Below are positions 52,210 to 60,344 of a stretch of DNA of 64,000 nt, piece by piece. The position numbers and the translations under genes were made by a program. A model generated the notes under the pieces. The model was not told the origin of the DNA, did not search any database, and saw only the letters and a list, made by a program, of their open reading frames with translations. The stretch lies in contig NZ_MQUQ01000018.1 of the NCBI RefSeq assembly GCF_001953865.1, forward strand, positions 1-64,000, read 5' to 3'. Origin of the DNA: Amycolatopsis coloradensis. GTDB taxonomy: Bacteria; Actinomycetota; Actinomycetes; Mycobacteriales; Pseudonocardiaceae. The first letter of the stretch is position 1; every line of letters starts with the position of its first letter.

Positions 52210-53789
52210 CCGACGTCCCGTTCGCTCCGACGACGGCGTTCCGGATCGCCGATCTCGCGGCCAGGCAGGACGAAGCCGTCCGGATCGCCGAGAAACGCGC
52301 CGTCGACCGGCAGCACGCCAAGGGCAAGCTGACCGCACGCGAACGCATCGATCTGTTGCTGGACCCGGGTTCCTTCGTCGAACTCGACCAGTTCGCGCGG
52401 CATCGGTGCGTCGAGTTCGGGATGGACGCCAACCGGCCCTACGGCGATGGCGTGGTGACCGGGCACGGCACCGTCGACGGCAGGCAAATCTGCGTGTTTT
52501 CGCAGGACTTCACCGTGTTCGGCGGCAGCATGGGCGAGGTCTTCGGCGAAAAGGTCCTCAAGGTGATGGATCTGGCGATGACGCTGGGCTGCCCGGTGGT
52601 CGGGATCAACGATTCCGGCGGCGCCCGGATCCAGGAAGGCGTCGTCTCACTGGCCTACTACGCCGAACTCGGCAGGCGCAACGCGCTGGCCTCCGGTGTC
52701 ATCCCGCAGCTCTCGCTGATCATGGGCCCCTGCGCCGGTGGGGCGGTCTACTCGCCGGCGATCACCGACTTCACGGTGATGGTCGATGAGACCGCGCACA
52801 TGTTCGTCACCGGACCGGACGTCGTGCACGCGGTCAGCGGCGAACGGGTCACCGCCCGGCAACTCGGCGGCGCCGAGGTGAACAGCGAGGTCTCCGGGAA
52901 CGCCCACCACCGGGCCGCCGACGAGCGGGACGCGATCGACTGGGTGCAGACCGTGCTCGGCTATCTGCCGTCCAACAATCTCGACGCCGCCCCGGAGTAC
53001 GCCGACGAAACCGCGTCGGAACTCACCACCGCCGATCTCGAACTCGACCGGCTGGTGCCCGATTCGCTGAACCAGGCCTACGACATGGCCGAGGTGATCC
53101 TCCGCCTCGTCGACGACGGCGACTTCACCGAGGTGCACAGTGCCTTCGCGCGCAACATGATCTGCGCGTTCGGCCGGGTGCGGGGCCGCACGATCGGCGT
53201 CGTCGCCAACCAGCCGCTGCATCAGGCGGGCGTGATCGACATCGACGCCTCGGAGAAGGCCGCGCGGTTCGTGCGGTTCTGCGACGCCTTCACCATCCCG
53301 ATCCTGACCCTCGCCGACGTCCCCGGCTACCTTCCCGGCGCGGACCAGGAACGGCACGGCATCATCCGCCGCGGCGCCAAACTGATCTACGCCTACGCCG
53401 AGGCGACCGTGCCGAAGGTGACCGTGGTGATCCGCAAGGCCTACGGCGGCGGTTACGCGGTGATGGGGTCGAAACATCTCGGCGCGGACGTCAACCTGGC
53501 CTGGCCCACCGCCGAGATCGCGGTGATGGGTGCCGAGGGCGCGGTGCGGGTGCTGCACCGGCGCGAACTGGCCGCGATGCCACCGGAACAGCGGTCCGTC
53601 GAACAGCGGCGGCTCACCGAGGCGTACCGCAAACGGCATTCGAATCCTTACCTCGCCGCGGAACGCGGTTACGTCGACCAGGTCATCGCGCCGTCGCAGA
53701 CCCGCCTGCGAGTGGCGAGTGCGCTGCGCGCGCTGCGGACCAAACGGCAGACCCTCCCGGCCAAGAAGCACGGAAACATCCCTTTGTGA
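52206..53789 (+). CDS. Acyl-CoA carboxylase carboxyltransferase (beta) subunit
   Basis: The 527-residue product is a biotin-dependent carboxyltransferase. It has KLTARERIDLLLDPGSFVELD, GINDSGGARIQEGVVSLAYYAE, IMGPCAGGAVYSPAITDF (acyl-CoA oxyanion), ASEKAARFVRFCDAF and AYGGGYAVMGSKHLGADVNLAWP. Its opening resembles the AccD5/PccB group more than AccD4, so short or long acyl-CoA substrates are both possible. It starts within the PKS stop (ATGA), so it is translated with it and probably makes the carboxylated extender for the PKS. The biotin-carrying alpha subunit is not in the window. Confidence 0.87.
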   Translation: MTDVPFAPTTAFRIADLAARQDEAVRIAEKRAVDRQHAKGKLTARERIDLLLDPGSFVELDQFARHRCVEFGMDANRPYGDGVVTGHGTVDGRQICVFSQDFTVFGGSMGEVFGEKVLKVMDLAMTLGCPVVGINDSGGARIQEGVVSLAYYAELGRRNALASGVIPQLSLIMGPCAGGAVYSPAITDFTVMVDETAHMFVTGPDVVHAVSGERVTARQLGGAEVNSEVSGNAHHRAADERDAIDWVQTVLGYLPSNNLDAAPEYADETASELTTADLELDRLVPDSLNQAYDMAEVILRLVDDGDFTEVHSAFARNMICAFGRVRGRTIGVVANQPLHQAGVIDIDASEKAARFVRFCDAFTIPILTLADVPGYLPGADQERHGIIRRGAKLIYAYAEATVPKVTVVIRKAYGGGYAVMGSKHLGADVNLAWPTAEIAVMGAEGAVRVLHRRELAAMPPEQRSVEQRRLTEAYRKRHSNPYLAAERGYVDQVIAPSQTRLRVASALRALRTKRQTLPAKKHGNIPL

Positions 53790-53802
53790 GCGAGGAGAAG
53801 TG

Positions 53803-54780
53803 ATGAACCGAAGGCGGCGATGGGGTCTGCTGGTGTTGTCCATGGTCGCCCTGCTCGGAAGCTCGGTCCCCGCGATCGCGGCTCCCACCGGGGCCACCGC
53901 CGACAACGGCGCGAAGGTCGTCGAGGAGACGTGGCTGGACGCGCGCACGGTCGACCTGAAGATCAGTTCGCCCGCACTCGGCACCACCGGCATGGTCCGC
54001 CTGCTGGTCCCGGCCGGCTGGGCCGCGCGACCCACGCGGACCTGGCCGGCGCTGTATCTGCTGCACGGCTGCTGTGAACCGGTCGACTACCGCTCGTGGG
54101 ACCAGTTCACCGACGTCAAGGCGTTCACCGCGGACAAGGACGCCCTCGTCGTCATGCCGACCGGCGGACCCGCGGGGATGTACACGAAGTGGTGGAACTT
54201 CGGCCTCAAGAACACTCCCGACTGGGACACCTTCCACACCTTGGAAGTACGGCAGATCGTCGAACGCGGGTACCGCGCGGGTGCGCGCCGGGCGATCGCG
54301 GGACTGTCGATCGGCGGGTACGGCGCGCTCGCGTATTCGTTCAAGCACAAGGGGATGTTCGCCGCCGCGGCGTCCTACAGCGGGGTGCCGAACACGTTGA
54401 ACCAAGGCGCTCCTCTGTTCATCCAGGGAATCCTGGCCCGGGCGGGGATCTTCAACTACCTCGAACTCTGGGGCGACAGCTGGGGGATGCGGCCGCTGTG
54501 GTCGGCGAACAACCCCTTCGATCACGTCGAGGATCTGCGCGGCACGGCGCTCTACGTCTCCTGCGGAAACGGGAACACCGGTCCGCTCGACCCGCCAGGG
54601 CAGTCCGACTTCTTCGAACCGGCGGCGCTCTCCTCTTCCGTGAGCTTCACGGATCGGCTGAAGCTCAAGGGTGTTCCGGTGACTGTCGACTACTACGGCG
54701 ACGGCACGCACAGCTGGCCTTACTGGCAACGGGCACTGCGTAGTTCCTGGCCGGTGCTGGCAGGCGGGCTCGGCCTCTGA
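53803..54780 (+). CDS. Secreted antigen-85-like esterase/acyltransferase
   Basis: The 325-residue product has a signal peptide (MNRRRRWGLLVLSMVALLGSSVPAIA). The mycolyltransferase-type fold follows: LLVPAGWA, PALYLLHGCCEPVDY, IAGLSIGGYGALAYSFKH (nucleophile Ser169) and GDGTHSWPYWQRAL (His303), the same ending as antigen-85 proteins. It starts 13 bases after the carboxylase stop. By position it could transfer the PKS-derived lipid to an extracellular acceptor, as antigen 85 does with mycolate. Related esterases also exist in bacteria without mycolates, so esterase activity alone is possible. Confidence 0.78.
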   Translation: MNRRRRWGLLVLSMVALLGSSVPAIAAPTGATADNGAKVVEETWLDARTVDLKISSPALGTTGMVRLLVPAGWAARPTRTWPALYLLHGCCEPVDYRSWDQFTDVKAFTADKDALVVMPTGGPAGMYTKWWNFGLKNTPDWDTFHTLEVRQIVERGYRAGARRAIAGLSIGGYGALAYSFKHKGMFAAAASYSGVPNTLNQGAPLFIQGILARAGIFNYLELWGDSWGMRPLWSANNPFDHVEDLRGTALYVSCGNGNTGPLDPPGQSDFFEPAALSSSVSFTDRLKLKGVPVTVDYYGDGTHSWPYWQRALRSSWPVLAGGLGL

Positions 54781-54794
54781 TCCGTCTGCCTTCG

Positions 54795-54857
54795 CGCGTG
54801 ACTGGTTGGACGGCACGTGTGATCCGATGGACGACACGCGTGACGGGATGGACGACA
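54795..54857. repeat. Three tandem 21-bp units
   Basis: Three copies of a 21-base unit (54795-54815, 54816-54836, 54837-54857) share the core cgYgtga...gatggacgaca. The end of the third and the following bases form acgacacgcgtgtcgt, a palindrome. They lie after the esterase gene, between two transcription units, and may be a terminator or dispersed repeat. Confidence 0.7.
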
Positions 54858-54955
54858 CGCGTGTCGTCCCGTTAGTCACACGAGACCGCCACCGCGCATC
54901 GCAGTAGGCACCTAAAACACCCCTTGGCCCTAACCGTCCTTACCACTCGCGAGGG

Positions 54956-55918
54956 CTACCTGGCCGCGATCAGTTCGGCGAAGCGCTCGGGGCTGACGTT
55001 CCCCCCGCTGATGATCACTCCCACCTTGCCCGAAACGGGCACCTGCCCGCTGAGCAGCGCGGCGAGACCGGTCGCCCCGCTCGGTTCGAGGACGAGCTTG
55101 AGGCGTTCGAACGCGAACCGCATCGCGTCCCGGACCTGGTCGTCGGTGACCAGTGCGATGTCGTCGACGAGTTTCCGGTTGATCGAGAAGGTCAGCTCGC
55201 CGGGGATCGCGGCGGCCTGCCCGTCGGCGATCGTGCGCGGCACCGGGATCGAGACGCGTTCGCCCGCCTCGAGCGAGCGTTTGGTGTCGTCGCCCGCGGC
55301 GGGTTCGACGCCGACGACGCGAATGCCGGGCTGCACGGCCTTCGCGGCGGTCGAGCTGCCCGCGATGAGACCGCCGCCGCCGACCGGGACGACCAGGGTC
55401 TCCAGCGAACCGGTCTCCTCCAGCAGTTCCAGCGCCGCGGTGCCCTGTCCGGCGATCACGTGCGGGTGCTCGTACGGCGGGATGAGCGCCAGGCCGCGTT
55501 CCGCCGCCAGCGCCTCGCCGATCGCGACGCGGTCGCCGGTGTACCGGTCGTAGGTGACGATCTCGGCGCCATAGCCCGCGGTGGCGTCCTTTTTGGATTT
55601 CGGGGTGTCCTCCGGGATCAGAATGACCGCGCTGCTCCCGAGTTCCCGGGCGGCGAGCGCGACGGCCTGGGCGTGGTTGCCCGAGGAATACGCGGCGATG
55701 CCCTTGGCCAGCTGCTCCGGCGAGAGCCGGGAGGCGGCGTTGTACGCGCCACGGAACTTGAAGGCCCCGATGCGCTGGAGGTTCTCGCATTTGAGGTGGA
55801 CCTGGGCGCCGACGAGGTCGTCGAGGGTGCGGGACCGCACGACAGGGGTCCGGTGCGCGACCCCGGCCAGGCGGGCGGCGGCGTCGCGGATGTCTTCGAT
55901 GGTCACGGGGGCGGTCAT
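54956..55918 (-). CDS. PLP-dependent threonine/serine dehydratase-family enzyme
   Basis: The 320-residue product is a fold-type II PLP enzyme. It has the Lys in IGAFKFRGAYNAAS, SSGNHAQAVALAA, the glycine loop VVPVGGGGLIAG and the C-terminal EPSGATGLAALL with the pyridine-binding region. It dehydrates or deaminates hydroxy-amino acids; its length and lack of an ACT domain fit the catabolic threonine dehydratase or hydroxyaspartate ammonia-lyase group. It overlaps the DauR-like regulator and shares an operon with a RidA protein, which would clear its enamine product. Confidence 0.88.
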   Translation of the reverse strand: MTAPVTIEDIRDAAARLAGVAHRTPVVRSRTLDDLVGAQVHLKCENLQRIGAFKFRGAYNAASRLSPEQLAKGIAAYSSGNHAQAVALAARELGSSAVILIPEDTPKSKKDATAGYGAEIVTYDRYTGDRVAIGEALAAERGLALIPPYEHPHVIAGQGTAALELLEETGSLETLVVPVGGGGLIAGSSTAAKAVQPGIRVVGVEPAAGDDTKRSLEAGERVSIPVPRTIADGQAAAIPGELTFSINRKLVDDIALVTDDQVRDAMRFAFERLKLVLEPSGATGLAALLSGQVPVSGKVGVIISGGNVSPERFAELIAAR

Positions 55919-56562
55919 GATGCTCCTTGATCACGGATTTCGGCGAGATAGTTGTAAGCGGAGGCGCGGGAGATCCCGATCCGGGCCGCGACCTGCGGCA
56001 CGGCCCGCCGCACGGCGAAGACGCCGCGCGCGTGCAGGCTGCGGAACAGGTCGAGACGTTCTTCGCGGCTGAGCGCGGCCCAGGGCTTGTTCAGCCGGAG
56101 CTGGTGATCGTCGACGATCGCGTCCACCACCGCGTCGACGTCGTCGCCGAAGGTGGTGGTCGGCGTTTCGGCGGTGGCGGTGCCGACGTCGGCGAGTTCG
56201 CCGACCAGCGTCCGCAGCTGGCCGAGAGCGGTGACGTCGAGGTTCACGCACAGCGCGCCGAACACCGAGCCGCCGCTGTCACGCAGCAGCATGGTCGAGG
56301 ACTTCACCAGCTTCCCGGACGCCGTCCGGGTGACGTAGTTCAGCTCGTCTTCGGCGTCGTCGCCACGGGCGAGCAAGCCCATGCCGATCTCGCTCATCGA
56401 CCCGCCAACACCGCGGCCGGTGACCGAACCGGCGATCGCCACCACCGACTCCTCCGGGCGGCGGAAGTCGTGCACCACGACTTCGCAGAACGAGCCGAGC
56501 GTGGCGGCGATGCCGTCGGCGACCGGCGCGAGCGCGTCGAGGATCGCGTCCTGCTCAGGCAT
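55915..56562 (-). CDS. YheO/DauR-like regulator
   Basis: The 215-residue protein has an N-terminal PAS-like YheO domain (EVVVHDFRRPEESVVAIAGSVTGRGVGGSMSEIG) and a C-terminal HTH_22-type helix-turn-helix (FAVRRAVPQVAARIGISRASAYNYLAEIR). This pair defines the DauR family, known from regulation of D-amino-acid catabolism. It lies between a RidA gene and a PLP dehydratase with overlapping ends, and most likely controls that operon through the dyad at 56928-56944. Confidence 0.85.
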   Translation of the reverse strand: MPEQDAILDALAPVADGIAATLGSFCEVVVHDFRRPEESVVAIAGSVTGRGVGGSMSEIGMGLLARGDDAEDELNYVTRTASGKLVKSSTMLLRDSGGSVFGALCVNLDVTALGQLRTLVGELADVGTATAETPTTTFGDDVDAVVDAIVDDHQLRLNKPWAALSREERLDLFRSLHARGVFAVRRAVPQVAARIGISRASAYNYLAEIRDQGAS

Positions 56563-56908
56563 CGCGTACTCGGGCGAGGGCCTCGACTTCGACGGCGCCG
56601 CCGTAGGGAAGGGAAGCCACCCCGACGCAGGTTCGGGCTGGTCGTGGTTCGGCGAAGAACTCTTCGTAGACGCGGTTGAGGCGGTCGCGGTCGGCGATGT
56701 CGATCAGGTAGACGACGACCTTCACCACGTCGGCCCGGCTCGCGCCCACCGAGCGCAGCGCGGCGTCGAGGTTGGCGAAGGCCTGCGGGCATTCGGCGTC
56801 GAAGCCGCCGGGCACCAGGGCGCCCGACTCGGTCAGGCCGAGCCGTCCGGACACGGAGACCAGATCGTCGCTGCGGAAGGCCGGGGGATACGGATGCTCG
56901 TTGGACAC
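56555..56908 (-). CDS. RidA-family enamine/imine deaminase
   Basis: From the GTG at 56908 the product is 117 residues with the RidA pattern: LVSVSGRLGLTESGALVPGGFDAECPQAFANLDAALRSVGASRADVVKVVVYL, then PARTCVGVASLPYGGAVEVEALARV. This includes the Arg and Glu usually needed to hydrolyse 2-aminoacrylate-type intermediates. It is the first gene of an operon with a DauR-like regulator and a PLP dehydratase, whose reaction produces such intermediates. Confidence 0.86.
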   Translation of the reverse strand: MSNEHPYPPAFRSDDLVSVSGRLGLTESGALVPGGFDAECPQAFANLDAALRSVGASRADVVKVVVYLIDIADRDRLNRVYEEFFAEPRPARTCVGVASLPYGGAVEVEALARVRDA

Positions 56909-56927
56909 GAGACTTACCGTATAAGGC

Positions 56928-56944
56928 TTGGACGAAAAGTCCAA
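56928..56944. promoter_or_regulatory. Operator/promoter of the RidA-DauR-dehydratase operon
   Basis: ttggac and gtccaa face each other around gaaaa. On the minus strand ttggac can also be the -35 box, followed after 17 bases by tacggt (-10). A regulator bound here would block the -35, and the GTG of the RidA gene lies close downstream. Confidence 0.6.
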
Positions 56945-57365
56945 TCCAGCGCAAAGTGACGTACCACTCACGCGTCGAACGGCACCGCGAAACTGCTCAC
57001 GATCATCGAGGGCGGCGATCCCGATGCGGTGCTGAAGGCGCTGGCCGCCCATAGGCATGGCAGTTTCTTCGACGAAGTGGTCGATCGACTCGACGGCGGC
57101 AGTCCCGAATCCGAGTAGTGGCTGGCCGGGCGCCGGGCTCGTTGATCAGAAGTCCACATCGGACGGCTGAAGCCCCGGATCATCAGGCCGCGGAAGGCCT
57201 TGTCGTTCTGACCGGCGGGCGCGTTGGCCACGACCAGGGCCCCACTGGTCGAGAACGGTGACGAGTCGACGACCGACGGCGAGATCGTCAGCGCGATGAT
57301 CATGCCGACCGTCAGTTCCTGATCCGGTCCGGCCGGTGCCCGGATGGCACCGGCCGGGTCCGTGT
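56945..57365. other. Gap with decayed gene fragments
   Basis: No intact gene is visible. A plus-strand piece (about 56969-57119) reads NGTAKLLTIIEGGDPDAVLKALAA to PESE and a stop, preceded by a stop codon. A minus-strand piece reads FSTSGALVVANAPAGQNDKAF and MIRGF. Both look like ends of lost genes. Confidence 0.35.
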
Positions 57366-58934
57366 TCACACCACTTCGAAGTTCGCCATCATCGCCATGT
57401 CCTCGTGTTCGGCGTTGTGGCAGTGGAAGACGTACCGGCCGCGGTAGCCGTCGAAGCGGGCGATGACCTCGACCGACTCGCCGGGGCTCAGGTCGACGGT
57501 GTCCTTGATGCCGCCGTCGAACGGCCCCGGCGGACGGCCGCCGCGAGACAGGATCCGGAAGCCGACCAGGTGCAGGTGCACGGGGTGGTGGATGTCGGCG
57601 ACGAACCGCCAGATCTCCGTGTCGCCGAGACGCGGGCTCGCCGACATCAGCTCCGGCGAGAACGGTTCGCCGCCGATCACCCAGCCCGCGCGCCCGTGGA
57701 CGGTCCCGGCGCGGAACGAGAATTCGCGAGTGATCGTCGCTTGTTCGCGGGTGAGCGGCGGGATTTCGCCGAGTTTCGCCGGAACCCGGCTCTCGTCCGG
57801 GGCGCGACGGGTGACGGCGAACCGCATGACCTGCGCGGTCGAGCCGGTGCCGAGCCGGTTCACGAGGGTGACCGCGGTACCGACCGGATACCGGCCGAAG
57901 TCGACCACGAGGTCGTACCGTTCCGCCGGGGCGATCGGCAGATGATCGTGTTCGCGCGGGGTGTCGAGGAGTCCCTGATCGCTGCCGATCTGGACGAACC
58001 CGCCTCCGCCGGGTGGCGGCGGGTCCAGTGCCAGGTCGTAGCGGCGGGCGTTGGAGCCGTTGAGGACGCGGAGCCGGTACCGCACGGCCGCCACCTCGTG
58101 TACCGGCCACGGCGCCCCGTTGACGAGGATTACGTCACCGAAAACCCCCTCCACGTAAGCATTTTCCACTCCCGGCGTGGTCCGCAGCGTCCGGTCGAGT
58201 GAGGGGTAGGCGAAGGCGCCGTGCTCGTCGAAGGCGCGGTCGGCGATCATCAACGGCAGTTCGCGCTCCCCGGACGGGAGCCCCAGGGAGTCTTCCTCGT
58301 CGTCGCGGACCAGATGGAAGCCGGCGAGGCCCCGGTACACGGCGGGACCGGTGAAGTCCATGCGGTGGTCGTGGTACCACAGGGTCGCGGCCCGTTGCCG
58401 GAACGGGAAGACGTAGTCGCGTTCACCGTTCGAGATCCGGGCACGGGAGTCGACCATGCCGTGCGCGGCGTGACCGGTTTCCCAGCCGGAGCGCGGGAGC
58501 ACGAGGTCGGTCGGGTAGCCGTCCGACTCGGCGGGCGTGTGCCCGCCGTGCAAGTGGACCACGGTCGGGACGGGGAGTTCGTTGCGGTGGTGCACCACGG
58601 TCGTGCGATCCCGCCGCGATTCGATCGTCGGGCCGGGGAAGATCCCGTCGTAACCCCAGATCGGCGTCCGGACACCGGGCAGGATCTCCGCCGTCGCCGC
58701 CCGCTGGGTGATCGTGTGGTGATCGATGTCTACGGTCCTTTGTGGACGCAGGACCGGCGGGATCGGCAGCGGCACCCGGAACGGTTCCGGCAGGGGGAGC
58801 CCGCTGCGCAGCAACTCGCCGGTTCCCGGTGAACCCTGTGCGAGCAGCCGCGGCGCGGTGAGTCCCGCGGCGAGGAGGACACCGGCTCCACCGGCGAGCC
58901 CGAAGAACGTCCTCCGGGGAAGGCGGCGACTCAT
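57366..58934 (-). CDS. TAT-exported multicopper oxidase
   Basis: The 522-residue product has a twin-arginine signal (SRRLPRRTFFGLAGGAGVLLAAG) and three cupredoxin domains of the CotA/phenoxazinone-synthase type. Copper motifs are VHLHGGH, LWYHDHRM, HPVHLHLVGF and the C-terminal HCHNAEHEDMAMM with the type-1 ligands. It would oxidise phenols or metal ions with oxygen outside the membrane. The next gene, a small membrane protein, overlaps its start (ATGA at 58931-58934). A LysR regulator faces them. Confidence 0.9.
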   Translation of the reverse strand: MSRRLPRRTFFGLAGGAGVLLAAGLTAPRLLAQGSPGTGELLRSGLPLPEPFRVPLPIPPVLRPQRTVDIDHHTITQRAATAEILPGVRTPIWGYDGIFPGPTIESRRDRTTVVHHRNELPVPTVVHLHGGHTPAESDGYPTDLVLPRSGWETGHAAHGMVDSRARISNGERDYVFPFRQRAATLWYHDHRMDFTGPAVYRGLAGFHLVRDDEEDSLGLPSGERELPLMIADRAFDEHGAFAYPSLDRTLRTTPGVENAYVEGVFGDVILVNGAPWPVHEVAAVRYRLRVLNGSNARRYDLALDPPPPGGGGFVQIGSDQGLLDTPREHDHLPIAPAERYDLVVDFGRYPVGTAVTLVNRLGTGSTAQVMRFAVTRRAPDESRVPAKLGEIPPLTREQATITREFSFRAGTVHGRAGWVIGGEPFSPELMSASPRLGDTEIWRFVADIHHPVHLHLVGFRILSRGGRPPGPFDGGIKDTVDLSPGESVEVIARFDGYRGRYVFHCHNAEHEDMAMMANFEVV

Positions 58935-59338
58935 CGGGCGGCCCGCCAGTTCTGCGGCCGCCAGACGGCGATGGTCGTCAGCACCACCCCGGTGACGAGG
59001 GCGACGCCGAGGGGGACGTGCAGATCGAGCGCGCCCGCCATCCCGGCGAGGTACTGCGCGGTCTCGCCCGCCGCGAGCAGCAGGCTGATCCAGAACAGCC
59101 AGCGTGGCCCGCGGACCAGCCACAGGACCAAGGCCGCCAGGATCTGCGCGTACGCCAGGTAAGACACGGCGTCGGCGCCCCAGCGGTGCAGCCAGAGCAT
59201 GTCGTAGTCGCCGCCGAGATAGCCGCCGGCGAACACCGGCTGGCCGATGATCGCGACGGCGTGGGCACTCACGAGCACCCGGTTCACCACCAGCGTCCCG
59301 CTCGCCTTCCGGCTTCGGGTAGTCACGGTTCCACTCAC
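58931..59338 (-). CDS. Small four-helix membrane protein
   Basis: The 135-residue product from the GTG at 59338 has four predicted transmembrane helices (around VNRVLVSAHAVAIIGQPVF, AVSYLAYAQILAALVLWLV, WLFWISLLLAAGETAQYL and LGVALVTGVVLTTIAVW). Its stop overlaps the multicopper oxidase start, so the two are made together. It may anchor, load or protect the oxidase, but this is inference. I do not recognise a named family. Confidence 0.72.
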   Translation of the reverse strand: MSGTVTTRSRKASGTLVVNRVLVSAHAVAIIGQPVFAGGYLGGDYDMLWLHRWGADAVSYLAYAQILAALVLWLVRGPRWLFWISLLLAAGETAQYLAGMAGALDLHVPLGVALVTGVVLTTIAVWRPQNWRAAR

Positions 59339-59386
59339 GTGATCGAACCTAAGAGCCGAGGTCTTATGCTGTCCAAGACGAAATCG

Positions 59387-59402
59387 GTTATCTGGTCATA
59401 AC
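59387..59402. promoter_or_regulatory. LysR-type dyad upstream of the oxidase operon
   Basis: gttat and ataac face each other around ctggtc, a T-N11-A-like box in the region shared by the LysR gene and the divergent oxidase/membrane-protein operon. Confidence 0.45.
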
Positions 59403-59418
59403 AGATGAGGTATCAGCA

Positions 59419-60321
59419 GTGGATCTTCTGGCGCTCCGGTATTTCCAGACGGTCGCCCGGCTCGAACACGTCGGCCGCGCCGCCGAGAAGCTGCGTGTCG
59501 CGCAGCCCTCGCTCAGCCGGACCCTGGCCCGGCTGGAAAACGACCTCGGCGTGCCCCTGTTCGATCGGCACGGCCGCCGGATCCGGCTCAACCGGTTCGG
59601 CGCCGCTTTCCTCCGCCGCGTCGACCGGGTACTGGCCGAACTCGACGACGCCCGGCAGGAACTCGACGACGCCGCCGGGCTGGAACGCGGCACCGTGACC
59701 GTCGCGGCCGAAAGCCTGCTCGTCCTCACCGACCCGCTTCGCACCTTCGTCCCCGGCCATCCGCTGGTGGACGTGCGGCTGTCCCAGGCATCGGCGGAGG
59801 GCATGGCGGAGCACCTGCGGTCCGGCGACGCCGACCTGTGCGTCACGTCGCAACCCTTGTCCGGCGACGACATCCGGAGCCGGGTGCTGCTCGACGAGCC
59901 GGTAAAGCTGTGCGTGCCGTCCGGTCACCGGCTCGCGGGACGCGGCCGTGTCGGCCTCACGGACCTCGGGGGAGAGCCGTTCCTCACCACCCGGCCCGGC
60001 TACTGGCAGCGCGCGCTCGCCGATCACCTTTTCGCGAAGGCCGGTCTCGAACTCCGCATCGTCTGCGAGGGTGACGAAGCCGCTGTGCTCTTCCAGCTCG
60101 TCGACGCCGGTCTCGGCATCGCGTTCGTGCCCTCCGTCGGGCTGCGGTCCGCCATCAGCCCGACGGTGGTCTGGCTGGACGTCGACGACCCCGAATGCCG
60201 TCGTGTGCTCAGCGTCGCGTGGCGCGAGGACACGTACCTTTCCGCCGCCGCCCAACGCTTTCGCGACCACATCGTCGAACACTTCCGCACACAGGCCGAA
60301 GCCGGGCCCCGGTCGGACTGA
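59419..60321 (+). CDS. LysR-family regulator
   Basis: The 300-residue product has the LysR helix-turn-helix (LRYFQTVARLEHVGRAAEKLRVAQPSLSRTLARLENDLGVPLFDR) and a complete substrate-binding domain. It starts at the GTG at 59419, divergent from the multicopper oxidase operon with a small dyad between. It probably controls that operon; the inducer is unknown. Confidence 0.88.
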   Translation: MDLLALRYFQTVARLEHVGRAAEKLRVAQPSLSRTLARLENDLGVPLFDRHGRRIRLNRFGAAFLRRVDRVLAELDDARQELDDAAGLERGTVTVAAESLLVLTDPLRTFVPGHPLVDVRLSQASAEGMAEHLRSGDADLCVTSQPLSGDDIRSRVLLDEPVKLCVPSGHRLAGRGRVGLTDLGGEPFLTTRPGYWQRALADHLFAKAGLELRIVCEGDEAAVLFQLVDAGLGIAFVPSVGLRSAISPTVVWLDVDDPECRRVLSVAWREDTYLSAAAQRFRDHIVEHFRTQAEAGPRSD

Positions 60322-60344
60322 CCAGGACCCGGCTTCGGGAGGTG

